A stretch of 64,000 nt of DNA, taken from positions 1 through 64,000 of the forward strand of contig JBAYOV010000006.1 in the NCBI GenBank assembly GCA_041678045.1, in the 5' to 3' direction. This DNA comes from UBA2357 sp041678045 (GTDB lineage Bacteria; Pseudomonadota; Gammaproteobacteria; Burkholderiales; Rhodocyclaceae). The notes under the pieces were generated by a model. That model saw only the letters and a list, made by a program, of their open reading frames with translations. It was not told the origin of the DNA and did not search any database. The position numbers were made by a program, and so were the translations under genes. Positions 9,767 through 18,076 of the stretch are shown piece by piece. Within the stretch, counting starts at the first letter, position 1. The number at the start of each line of letters is the position of its first letter.

Positions 9767-11440
9767 ATGACCGGATCCAGCCCTCCCCCCAGAACCGAAC
9801 GGCGCTTCCAGCCGGGGCTGGCGATGACGATTTCTGCCAGTGTGCTGGCCATGATCTGCTTTCTGGCGCTCATTTCCGGCCTGGTGCTGCCGCGCCTGAC
9901 CGAAATCGCGGCCAGCTCCGAAGCCACCTACCACCACTACCTGCCCACCATCATGGACAACCACCGCCATGCGGTGAAGGTGGAAACGCTCGGCAATTAC
10001 CTGAACACCCTGTACTGGACCGACGACGCCCGCATCGCCCGCAACCTCCGGCTACGGGCCCAGGTGCTGATTCAAGGCTTTACCTTCGAGAACGACAGCT
10101 TTCTTGAGGAAAGCACCCTGGCACTGCTCGGCATCGTCCGCGAGATCGAGAACATCCGTACGGAACAGGCCGAACTGCTCGCTGAAATGCATGGACTGAC
10201 CAGAACGCTCGATCTGGCGACCCTGGCCGGCAGCGGTGAAGCCGCTCGCCGCAACGGCCTGGCCGAGAATCTGCGCGCGCTGAACCACGCCTGGGGCTAC
10301 ATCAGCGGCCGCCTTCACGGATTGGGGCCTTTGTCAGGCCCCGCCGGGGAGGTGCGCGATCAGCTCATGGCGCTGCAAGATCGGCTGGACCGACTGCAAG
10401 CACTGACCCAGCCCGCTCAGGCCGGCAGTCTGCAATCGGCGATGATCCGCATGGACACCCTGGCCGAACTGCTCACCCTGCACGAAACACTGAGCCAGCG
10501 CTCGGCCAGCCTGCTCTCCCGGGGCAACGAGCACTATGAACGGATGGCCGACCATCTGAGCGTGGATGCCGCGCTCAAGGTGAAGGAGTTGTCCGCCCGC
10601 ACCGCCGAGGATGCCGGTTCGATCAGCCGCTACATCCACGGCCTGATCCTCACCATCGCAATCACCTCGCTGCTCGCGCTGTGGGCGCTGCATGTGCTCG
10701 TGCTGCGTCCGATCCAGCAGGCGGTCGAGGGGCTGCACGCAATACACCGACAGGGGGGCGGCAAGGTCAGGTTGCCGGCTGCGCTGTTCATCGAGCTGGA
10801 CATGATTCGCCACGCAGTCGAGGACTACGCCACCCTCACCGAAGAGCTGCGCAGCGCCAACAGCGAATTGCAGAAGCGCTCGGAGCAGGACGGCCTCACC
10901 GGCCTGGCCAATCGCGGGCATTTCGACGACGCGCTCTTGCAGGCCATCCACCGCGCCCGCCGCCATGGCAGCTGGCTGACCCTGATGATGCTCGACATCG
11001 ATCATTTCAAGCGGCTCAACGACACCTATGGCCACCTGACCGGTGACAACTGCCTGCGCAGCCTTGCACACGTGCTGCAACACTACTCGCAGCGAGCAGA
11101 CGAACTCGCCTCACGCTACGGCGGCGAGGAGTTCACCCTGTTGCTGCCCGGTGTGGAGCGTGACGAAGCCCTGCGCATCGCGGAACGGGTGCGTCAGGAC
11201 TGCGCCGAACTGCAGGTGCCCCGTGCCGACGGCACGCCGGGCGAGGTCAGTTTCACCCTGAGCATTGGCGTGGCCAGCTGCCCGGGCACACGCCTGGACA
11301 CGCCCACTCACCTGATCCAGCTGGCCGACAAGGCGCTCTACGCAGCCAAGCATGGAGGCCGCAACCAGGTCTGCGAAGCAAGCGGCAATACCGCTCCGGC
11401 ACCGGCCCCGCTTCCGACCCATACCGTGCCCCAGCCCTGA
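9767..11440 (+). CDS. Membrane diguanylate cyclase (GGDEF domain)
   Basis: Makes cyclic di-GMP. The 557 residues contain a membrane helix near 18-44, an all-helical periplasmic region to about 285 with no family I recognise, a second helix near 288-315, a HAMP-like linker, and a GGDEF domain from about 375. The active-site loop is GGEEF near residue 452, an active variant. The product-inhibition site five residues before it reads RADE instead of RxxD, so feedback inhibition may be weak. It is co-transcribed with the binding protein upstream, a plausible ligand-sensing partner. The C-terminal tail after KHGGRNQV is proline-rich. Confidence 0.93.
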   Translation: MTGSSPPPRTERRFQPGLAMTISASVLAMICFLALISGLVLPRLTEIAASSEATYHHYLPTIMDNHRHAVKVETLGNYLNTLYWTDDARIARNLRLRAQVLIQGFTFENDSFLEESTLALLGIVREIENIRTEQAELLAEMHGLTRTLDLATLAGSGEAARRNGLAENLRALNHAWGYISGRLHGLGPLSGPAGEVRDQLMALQDRLDRLQALTQPAQAGSLQSAMIRMDTLAELLTLHETLSQRSASLLSRGNEHYERMADHLSVDAALKVKELSARTAEDAGSISRYIHGLILTIAITSLLALWALHVLVLRPIQQAVEGLHAIHRQGGGKVRLPAALFIELDMIRHAVEDYATLTEELRSANSELQKRSEQDGLTGLANRGHFDDALLQAIHRARRHGSWLTLMMLDIDHFKRLNDTYGHLTGDNCLRSLAHVLQHYSQRADELASRYGGEEFTLLLPGVERDEALRIAERVRQDCAELQVPRADGTPGEVSFTLSIGVASCPGTRLDTPTHLIQLADKALYAAKHGGRNQVCEASGNTAPAPAPLPTHTVPQP

Positions 11441-11465
11441 GGCGGGGCGTTACACAGCGGGAGCG

Positions 11466-14429
11466 TCAGGCCCTCCGCAACAACGCGGCCTCGTCCACCT
11501 CGTCGATCTGCTCCGGCGACATGAAGCGCCGGGCATAGTCGAGATACGCCCGCGAAGTGACGAACAACGCGAAAAGCTCATCGTCGACATGACGCTCATC
11601 GCGCATTCTGGCCATGATTGCCAGGGCTTCGGACAGCTTCTTGCCGCGCTTGTAGGGCCGGTCGCTGGCCGTCAAGGCCTCGAAAATGTCGGCAATCGCC
11701 ATCATCCGCGCCAGCGGGCTCATCTGCTCGCGGGTAAGCCCCTTCGGGTAGCCGCTACCATCCATCTTTTCATGATGGCCGGCCGCGATCTCCGGCACAT
11801 TGCGCAGATGGCGCGGGTAGATGAGCTGGCGCAACATGATCTCGGTCTGCACGATGTGTTCGTTGATCTTGTAGCGCTCTTCATCGGTCAGCGTGCCGCG
11901 CTCCACCCCCAGGCAATGCAGCTCGCCACGGTCATACAACCACTCCGGCACGCGCATGTTGAAACCCCAGGGGTTGCCCGGGCCAAAGCGCTCGCTCTCG
12001 CGGCGGGGCAGGCAATGCTCAGGACGATCGGCAAGCAGCGGTTCGAACACCGGCAGGTCTGGCTCGGGGCTGACAGCCTTGCGCGCCAGCTCTTCAGCGG
12101 AAATTCCGATGCGGTCGCTCAGCGTGCGCAGCCAACTGCGCCGGGCAATGACCTGCAGGCGTGCACGCTGCGTGTCCGACATGCGCTCCGCGCCCTGGTT
12201 GCAACTGGCCACAAAGGCAAAATCGTCGTCCAGCGCCTGCCATTCGGCCTGCAGACGCGCTTCGGCCTGCCCGGGGTCGGCGCCATTGGCAATCGCCTCC
12301 AGACAGGCAATCCGCGCATCGCGCTTGAGCACTTCGAAGCGCATGCGCACCTCGTGGATGCGGTCATGCAGCGTTTCCAGTTTGGTGGCCTTGTCGATGA
12401 CATATTCGGGCGTCGTCACCTTGCCGCAGTCATGCAACCAGGCCGCCAGGTGCAGCGCTTCCCAGCCCTGCTCATCGAGCTGAAAAGCCGCATACGGCCC
12501 CTCGCCGGCATCGCAGGCCGCCTGCGCGAGCATCCGGGCCAACTCGGGCATCCGGCTGCAATGACCCCCGGTATGGGCGCTCTTGGCATCGATTGCGGCC
12601 GCAATCACACGCACGAACGAGTCGAACAGGGCGCGCTGCAGCTTGATGAGCTGCTGGTTTTCCAGCGATACGGCGGCCAGCCCGGACATGGCATCCACAA
12701 AACCGATGAGGGCCTCTTCCAGCGGCGCATTGCGCAACAGCAGCATGGCGCCCACCTGCTGGCCGTCGCGCATGTTCAGCGGCACCGCAATCGCGTGCGC
12801 CCCCTGCCACTGTGCGGCATCCAGCCCGACACCGGCGGCATCGCGCGCGGAAAGGCGGATCGCGGCCGCCCGCCGCGCCCCCAGTGCCTGCACCACTGCA
12901 GCCTCGTCGGCGTGCTGCGGCTGCAGCGTGCGCAAGGCACCGGTGTCTGTCTGTCCTGCGATCTGTCCTGCGATCTGTCCCTCGGTCGCCCCCTGACGGA
13001 CCATCGCAGGATTCAGCCGCCCCTTTTCATCGGTCAGATACAGCACGCCCAGACTGGCCGACGCAGCCGACAGGGTTTCGCCCAGCACGCGCTGCATCAG
13101 GCGGTCGAAATCGCGTTCGGCGGCAACCTGAGCGTTGAGGGACAAAAAACGCCGCACCGTGGCCTTCATCCCGTCCATGGTCAGGGCCAGTTCCTGTACC
13201 TCCTTCACAAAGGAGCGGACCCGGATCGGAGCCTCGAAATCAAAGTGGCGGATGGCTTCCGCCTCGCCGGCCAGCGCGCGCAGGGATTCGGACACCCGCC
13301 GGGCCAGCCACCAGGCAACCGGTACCGACAGGCAGATCACCAGCAGCGTCAGCAGCAAGGACAGATCGCGCATGCGTAGTGCATCGGCCATCAGTTCGCG
13401 CTCGGGAATCGCGATCACCAGATAATAGGGCAGACCGTTCGGCGACAGACGGTGGATGCTCGCCTTCCACACCGCCCCCTCCACGCTCAGGCTCAGGGCC
13501 TGCCTGTCGCCCCCATCCGGCAAGGCAGCGGCCAGCTGCGCGAATACCGGCACCCCCAGCGCCGCAGCCGGTGCAAGCATCGCACCTTCACCCTGCGGCT
13601 GCGGATGCTCCGGCAAAAGACCTGCATTCCCGCCCGCCGGCGCACTCCCCGCATGCGCCACGACCAGGCCGTCGGCATCGAGCAGTGCAATTTCGGTGCC
13701 CGGAGTCATCTTCTGCCCGGCCAGCACCCCGCTCAGGGTCTCAAGCAGGATGTCGGCACCGATCACCACCCCCTGCGCGCTGCCCCCTGCTGCACGCCCG
13801 GCCAGCGTGGTGCCAATGCGGCCATTCGAAAAAAACACATAGGGCGGCGTCTGCACAGCCTGCCCGCCCTCGCGTGCGGCCTGGTACCACATGCGCGAAC
13901 GCGGATCGAACTGCTGTGGATAAGCCGGTCGTGCCTGCACCCGCAACACGCCCAAGTGTGCATCCAGATAACGATACTCACCGGCCACCGGATGCTGCCG
14001 ATCTATGGACTGCACCATGTAGACGCTGCCCGGTGGGGCATCAAGCAACTGTCGCTCCTGCTCGTCCACCAGACGCCGCACCATGAAGAAATCGCCATCC
14101 GGATAGCCGACATACAGGGCCGACAGCAAAGGAGCATGCACCAAGGCCTCACGCACCCGCTCCAGACTCTCCAGGCGCTCATGCAGGCTGGTTGCCTCCA
14201 CCAGCGCATCGCGTCCGAGCAGGCCAACCACCATGCGGGCGGGGGCCAGCGCGCGGTCGAGCTCGATCAGCACCTCATGGCTGGCACGTTCGGTCAGGGC
14301 ATCGGCCGAGCGCTCCAGCACGCCCTGGCTGGAACGGTAGCCCAGCACTCCGACCAGGCTTCCCACCAGCAGGATCAACACCACAAAGAGTGTCGAAATA
14401 TGTACATGCAATGGATAGGGATGCTTCAT
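11466..14429 (-). CDS. Membrane HD-GYP phosphodiesterase with Cache, HAMP and GAF domains
   Basis: Probable cyclic di-GMP hydrolase, 987 residues. Order: membrane helix (about 10-32), a large periplasmic Cache-like region, second helix near 353-376, HAMP, a GAF-like segment (about 440-620), then HD-GYP. The metal site shows HTGGHCSR and WLHDCGK, and the GYP signature is HHEKMDGSGYPKGL near residue 895. About 135 residues are inserted between the HD and GYP halves. The ATG at 14429 has GGGAGAGCAGG ahead; a GTG at 14453 is possible. The gene converges on the cyclase at 9767, suggesting one c-di-GMP circuit. Confidence 0.92.
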   Translation of the reverse strand: MKHPYPLHVHISTLFVVLILLVGSLVGVLGYRSSQGVLERSADALTERASHEVLIELDRALAPARMVVGLLGRDALVEATSLHERLESLERVREALVHAPLLSALYVGYPDGDFFMVRRLVDEQERQLLDAPPGSVYMVQSIDRQHPVAGEYRYLDAHLGVLRVQARPAYPQQFDPRSRMWYQAAREGGQAVQTPPYVFFSNGRIGTTLAGRAAGGSAQGVVIGADILLETLSGVLAGQKMTPGTEIALLDADGLVVAHAGSAPAGGNAGLLPEHPQPQGEGAMLAPAAALGVPVFAQLAAALPDGGDRQALSLSVEGAVWKASIHRLSPNGLPYYLVIAIPERELMADALRMRDLSLLLTLLVICLSVPVAWWLARRVSESLRALAGEAEAIRHFDFEAPIRVRSFVKEVQELALTMDGMKATVRRFLSLNAQVAAERDFDRLMQRVLGETLSAASASLGVLYLTDEKGRLNPAMVRQGATEGQIAGQIAGQTDTGALRTLQPQHADEAAVVQALGARRAAAIRLSARDAAGVGLDAAQWQGAHAIAVPLNMRDGQQVGAMLLLRNAPLEEALIGFVDAMSGLAAVSLENQQLIKLQRALFDSFVRVIAAAIDAKSAHTGGHCSRMPELARMLAQAACDAGEGPYAAFQLDEQGWEALHLAAWLHDCGKVTTPEYVIDKATKLETLHDRIHEVRMRFEVLKRDARIACLEAIANGADPGQAEARLQAEWQALDDDFAFVASCNQGAERMSDTQRARLQVIARRSWLRTLSDRIGISAEELARKAVSPEPDLPVFEPLLADRPEHCLPRRESERFGPGNPWGFNMRVPEWLYDRGELHCLGVERGTLTDEERYKINEHIVQTEIMLRQLIYPRHLRNVPEIAAGHHEKMDGSGYPKGLTREQMSPLARMMAIADIFEALTASDRPYKRGKKLSEALAIMARMRDERHVDDELFALFVTSRAYLDYARRFMSPEQIDEVDEAALLRRA
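12951..12974. repeat. 12-bp direct repeat inside the HD-GYP gene
   Basis: Two exact copies of CTGTCCTGCGAT (12951-12962 and 12963-12974) are followed by a decayed third copy. On the coding strand they give the peptide repeat QIAGQIAGQ in the GAF region. Copy number change would keep the reading frame. Confidence 0.8.
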
Positions 14430-14508
14430 GACCTGCTCTCCCTGTGCCGCCACAGTGTGCCACCGGACGCCGCCCGGTCACGGAAATCCGTGCCGGGCAT
14501 GTACCCGA

Positions 14509-15009
14509 TCAGGCCAGCGCGGCAAGTGCGGCGGCGTAATCCGGCTCGTTCTTGATCTCGGACACCCGTTCCGAATGGAGCACGCGGTCCTGCTCGTCGA
14601 GCACGATCACGGCACGCGCCGCCAGCCCGCCCAGCGGCCCGGATGCAATCCGCACCCCATAATCAGTGAGGAACTCGCCCCCGCGCAGGGTGGACAGGCT
14701 GATCACGTTCTCCAGCCCCTCGGTTTCGCAAAAACGCTTCATCGCAAAGGGCAAGTCAGCGGAAATCACCAACACCACGGTATTGCTCAGCGCCGCTGCC
14801 TCGGCATTGAACTTGCGTGTGGACGTGGCGCAGGTGGGCGTGTCCAGACTGGGCACAATGTTGAGCACCTTGCGCTTGCCGGCATACTGCGCCAGCGACA
14901 CATCGGACAGATCCACTGCCACCAGTGTGAAGCCGGGCGCCTGATCGCCAGGCTGCGGAAAACGACCGGCCACGTCCACCGGATTACCCCCCAAGGTCAC
15001 GCTACTCAT
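14509..15009 (-). CDS. tpx: Thiol peroxidase
   Basis: Periplasmic or cytosolic atypical 2-Cys peroxiredoxin reducing lipid and alkyl hydroperoxides with thioredoxin; 166 residues from the ATG at 15009, which has a GGAGGAG ribosome site. The peroxidatic cysteine is in LDTPTCATSTRKFN, and the resolving cysteine in MKRFCETEGLENV. VTLGGNPVDVAG and the C-terminal EPDYAAALAAL are typical of Tpx. The open frame extends to 15213 but upstream sequence is non-coding. Divergent from mobA. Confidence 0.95.
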   Translation of the reverse strand: MSSVTLGGNPVDVAGRFPQPGDQAPGFTLVAVDLSDVSLAQYAGKRKVLNIVPSLDTPTCATSTRKFNAEAAALSNTVVLVISADLPFAMKRFCETEGLENVISLSTLRGGEFLTDYGVRIASGPLGGLAARAVIVLDEQDRVLHSERVSEIKNEPDYAAALAALA

Positions 15010-15188
15010 CGCACACTCCTCCGTATTGGTTTCTTGCATGTCATCGTCTGTCGGGCAGCGCATTGTGCCGCTGCCGATCGACAGCGTGCAGCAGAACACC
15101 GGCGCTGGCAAGCGGCCTGAAGAAACTTGGTGGGGCCTCCCGGATTCAGTAGCATGGCCGTTCATCACACCACACGACGGGACACGAC

Positions 15189-15809
15189 ATGCAGGCCACC
15201 TCCGACACTTCACGCCCGCTCATTACCGGCGTCATCCTGGCCGGTGGCCAGGGCCGCAGGATGGGCACAGTGGACAAGGGTCTGGTCCGGCTGCACGACC
15301 GCCCAATGGCACAGTGGGCCATCGAACGGCTGCGCCCGCAGGTCGACACCCTGCTGATCAACGCCAACCAGAACCTGGACAGCTACGCCCGTTTCGGCCA
15401 TCCGGTGGTGAGCGATGTGGTGACCGGCTTTGCCGGCCCCCTCGCCGGGCTTCATGCCGCCCTGAGCCAGGCCCGGACACCGCTGGTGGTCACCGTTCCA
15501 TGCGACTCGCCGCTGCTGCCCCATGACCTCGTCGAGCGCCTGCATCACGCCCTGCAGACAGCCCATGCCCGCCTGGCCATCGCCCGCAGCGAGGGACGCA
15601 TGCATCCGGTGTTCTGCCTGTGCCGGCGCGACCTGCTGCCACACCTGAGCGCCTTTCTGGAGCAGGGCGCGCGTCAGTTCGCACACTGGGCCAACAGCCT
15701 GGACGCCGTGCCGGTGGACTTCGACGATCAACCCGATGCCTTCCGCAACATCAATACCGCTGAGGAGTTGCAGCAACTCGCAAGAAGCACAACGCCCCCT
15801 CCGGAATGA
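15189..15809 (+). CDS. mobA: Molybdenum cofactor guanylyltransferase MobA
   Basis: Transfers GMP from GTP to molybdopterin-Mo to make the bis-MGD cofactor of nitrate reductase-type enzymes. The 206 residues begin with the nucleotidyltransferase loop ILAGGQGRRMGTVDKGL. GFAGPLAGLHAAL and VPCDSPLLPHDLVERL (metal-binding aspartate) follow, and the family ending FRNINTAEELQQL is present. Its presence fits an organism with respiratory molybdoenzymes, though none is in this window. Confidence 0.95.
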   Translation: MQATSDTSRPLITGVILAGGQGRRMGTVDKGLVRLHDRPMAQWAIERLRPQVDTLLINANQNLDSYARFGHPVVSDVVTGFAGPLAGLHAALSQARTPLVVTVPCDSPLLPHDLVERLHHALQTAHARLAIARSEGRMHPVFCLCRRDLLPHLSAFLEQGARQFAHWANSLDAVPVDFDDQPDAFRNINTAEELQQLARSTTPPPE

Positions 15810-15923
15810 ATCGGATGCCGCAGACATCCCCCTTCAGACCGGAACTTTTCGGCTGAACTGAGGACACTCAGCATTCAGCAACCCAACATCGGGCATTTTC
15901 CAAACCATGACAAGGAAATGAAC

Positions 15924-16475
15924 ATGAAAAAAACGTGCACGGCTGTCTTCACAGCCCTCGTTGCGTTTTCCTCCGTGGCTTCTGCGGAGGTTGTGAACCA
16001 GGCCATCGGCGAAAATGAAGTGCTGAATGCGCAGAATGGCTGGTGCCAGGCGCTGGTCGACATCAGCAGCACCCACACGCAAAGCGGTGCGGCCGCTGCC
16101 AAGGCCATGGCCGAAGAGGTGATTGATGCGGCCTATGGTTACCAGATGGGTGCGGTGCTGTTCAAGCCCACGCTCACGGTCAATCCGCAGACCTTTCGCA
16201 CCACACGCGACGGCGCGCTGTCCTATTTCGTCGGCGGCGATCCGGCTTACCCCGGAGACGGTGGCTTTGCGCTGAAGGGCTGGACGAAGTGCGAGGTTGA
16301 AAACGCCGGCATGTTCATCGGCGGCAGGGTCGCCAGCACGATGGGCAAGGTTCATTTCACGGACAAGGACGGCAAGGTCACCACCGTGGACAAGACCTGG
16401 ACCTTCGTGAAGGACGATGAGGGCCGGTTGCGCATCGTGGTGCACCATTCTTCACTGGAATACGCCGGACATTGA
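15924..16475 (+). CDS. Secreted SnoaL/NTF2-like protein of unknown function
   Basis: About 183 residues with a clear signal peptide (MKKTCTAVFTALVAFSSVASA). The mature protein begins near EVVNQAIGENEVLNAQNGW, has two cysteines (NGWCQALVD, WTKCEVENAG) that could form a disulphide, and ends with the pattern DKTWTFVKDDEGRLRIVVHH, common in SnoaL-like folds. AAGGA lies eight bases before the ATG at 15924; an ATG at 15918 is the alternative. It stands alone between mobA and the convergent regulator gene. The fold is inferred, the function unknown. Confidence 0.7.
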   Translation: MKKTCTAVFTALVAFSSVASAEVVNQAIGENEVLNAQNGWCQALVDISSTHTQSGAAAAKAMAEEVIDAAYGYQMGAVLFKPTLTVNPQTFRTTRDGALSYFVGGDPAYPGDGGFALKGWTKCEVENAGMFIGGRVASTMGKVHFTDKDGKVTTVDKTWTFVKDDEGRLRIVVHHSSLEYAGH

Positions 16476-16515
16476 TGTGCCAAACTCGGTCGCCACACTG
16501 CGGGGCCGCTTCGCC

Positions 16516-17967
16516 TCATCCACTGCGCGCCCATTCGGCACACTTGCGATCCAGCGTCTTGCGGGAGACGCCCAGGCGCCGGGCGGCTTCGGCCTTGTTG
16601 CCGTCGCAGGCGGCGAGGACGCGCTGGATGTGGCGTTTTTCCACCTCCTCAAGCGTCAGCTCAAGCGGCCAGGCCGGCGTGTCGGGCGCAGTGGTGACGG
16701 TCTGCGGCGGGGCGACTTGCGACGGGTCCGCTTGCGGCCCTGCAGCTTCGGCACAACTCAGCAGTGAATCCGGATCGAAGCGCCCCAGAATCAGCGAACG
16801 CTCCACAAAGTTGCGCAGCTCGCGCACATTGCCCGGCCACGCGTAGCGGGACAGGCAGTCCAGCAGCGCCGATGGGGGAAACAGGGTCGGCATGCCCAAC
16901 CGCGCCGACAGGCGCGGGATGAAATGTGCAATCAGTGCCTGCAGGTCTTCGATACGCTCACGCAGGGGTGGAATGTGGATGTCGACCACCGCCAGCCGGA
17001 AATACAGGTCCTGACGGAAGCGACCGGCACGCACCTCGGCGGCCAGATCGCGGTTGGAGGCCGCCAGCACACGCACATCCACCGGCACCTCGCGCTCGGA
17101 ACCGACCGGGCGCAGCTTGCGCTCTTCGAGCACACGCAGCAAACGGGTCTGCATGGCAAGGGGCAGTTCGCTGATTTCATCGAGAAACAGGGTGCCGCCA
17201 TGCGCGTAGTAGAACAGGCCGTTGCGGCTTTCGGCCGCGCCGGTGAATGCCCCCTTCACATGGCCGAACAACTCACTCTCGATGAGTTCGGAAGAAATGG
17301 CGGCGCAATTGACCGGCACATAGGCACGACCAGCGCGCGGACTCATGCGGTGCAGGGCGCGCGCGACAACTTCCTTGCCCGTACCCGATTCGCCCTGCAG
17401 CAGGACCGTGCTGGGCGTCTGCGCAACCCGGTGCAGCAATTCGCGTAGTTTCTGAATCGCCGCAGAATGCCCCACCAGCCCATCGGTTTCAGTGCGATTC
17501 ACCGACAGCTCGCGACGCAGTACAAAGTTCTCGCGGGCCAGCAGGCTGCGCTGCAGACAGTTGCGGATGGCATTGAGAATCTGGTCGAGCCGGAAAGGCT
17601 TGAGGATGAAATCCGACGCGCCCGCACGCAGGGCATCGATGGCGCTGTCCAGATCGGCGTAGGCGGTGATCAGGATCACCTCGCCGGCATACCCCTGGGC
17701 GCGCAATTCATGCAGCCAGCTCATGCCCGACTTGCCGGGCAGGGCAATGTCGAGCACCAGCAGGTCGAAATGGGCACGCTCCATCAGCGCCACGGCCTGC
17801 TCCACATCGGCCGCCGCCGCGACCATGCCGCAGCGGCTGCGCAGGGCACGCTCCAGAAAGCTGCGCATGCCTTCCTCGTCATCGACGATGAGCACCGAGT
17901 GGTTTGGCCAGTTCAGCTCACTGTCCTTCAACGAAGGGTTGGCATGGATCGCAGTTTCACGCTGCAT
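16516..17967 (-). CDS. NtrC-family sigma-54-dependent response regulator
   Basis: Activates RNA polymerase with sigma-54. The 483 residues from the ATG at 17967 (AGGAGA upstream) hold a receiver domain with acidic pair DDEE and phosphoacceptor Asp73 (LLVLDIALPGKSG). The AAA+ domain has Walker A GESGTGKEVVARAL, the sigma-54 contact GAFTGA, and FLDEISELPL. A Fis-type HTH follows (NKAEAARRLGVSRKTLDRK). The open frame to 18393 is not needed. The kinase gene lies about 110 bases upstream, so this is a cognate pair; the target regulon is unknown. Confidence 0.94.
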   Translation of the reverse strand: MQRETAIHANPSLKDSELNWPNHSVLIVDDEEGMRSFLERALRSRCGMVAAAADVEQAVALMERAHFDLLVLDIALPGKSGMSWLHELRAQGYAGEVILITAYADLDSAIDALRAGASDFILKPFRLDQILNAIRNCLQRSLLARENFVLRRELSVNRTETDGLVGHSAAIQKLRELLHRVAQTPSTVLLQGESGTGKEVVARALHRMSPRAGRAYVPVNCAAISSELIESELFGHVKGAFTGAAESRNGLFYYAHGGTLFLDEISELPLAMQTRLLRVLEERKLRPVGSEREVPVDVRVLAASNRDLAAEVRAGRFRQDLYFRLAVVDIHIPPLRERIEDLQALIAHFIPRLSARLGMPTLFPPSALLDCLSRYAWPGNVRELRNFVERSLILGRFDPDSLLSCAEAAGPQADPSQVAPPQTVTTAPDTPAWPLELTLEEVEKRHIQRVLAACDGNKAEAARRLGVSRKTLDRKCAEWARSG

Positions 17968-18076
17968 GAAGTTCTCCTCTGTGCAGCCGGATGCGCCGGC
18001 CGCTGCGCCTGAAAGGGCCATGTTATCCGACCCGACGGCCGTTCGACAGGCAAACGGCGCAAGCCGCCCGGCGGCT

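Noticed and set aside
11352..13379. 675-codon open frame on the plus strand
   Set aside because: Antisense to the HD-GYP gene; contains no motif and starts inside the cyclase gene.
15010..15188. Possible molybdenum-cofactor riboswitch before mobA
   Set aside because: The short gap shows only the tpx leader and ordinary sequence; no conserved riboswitch pattern was seen.
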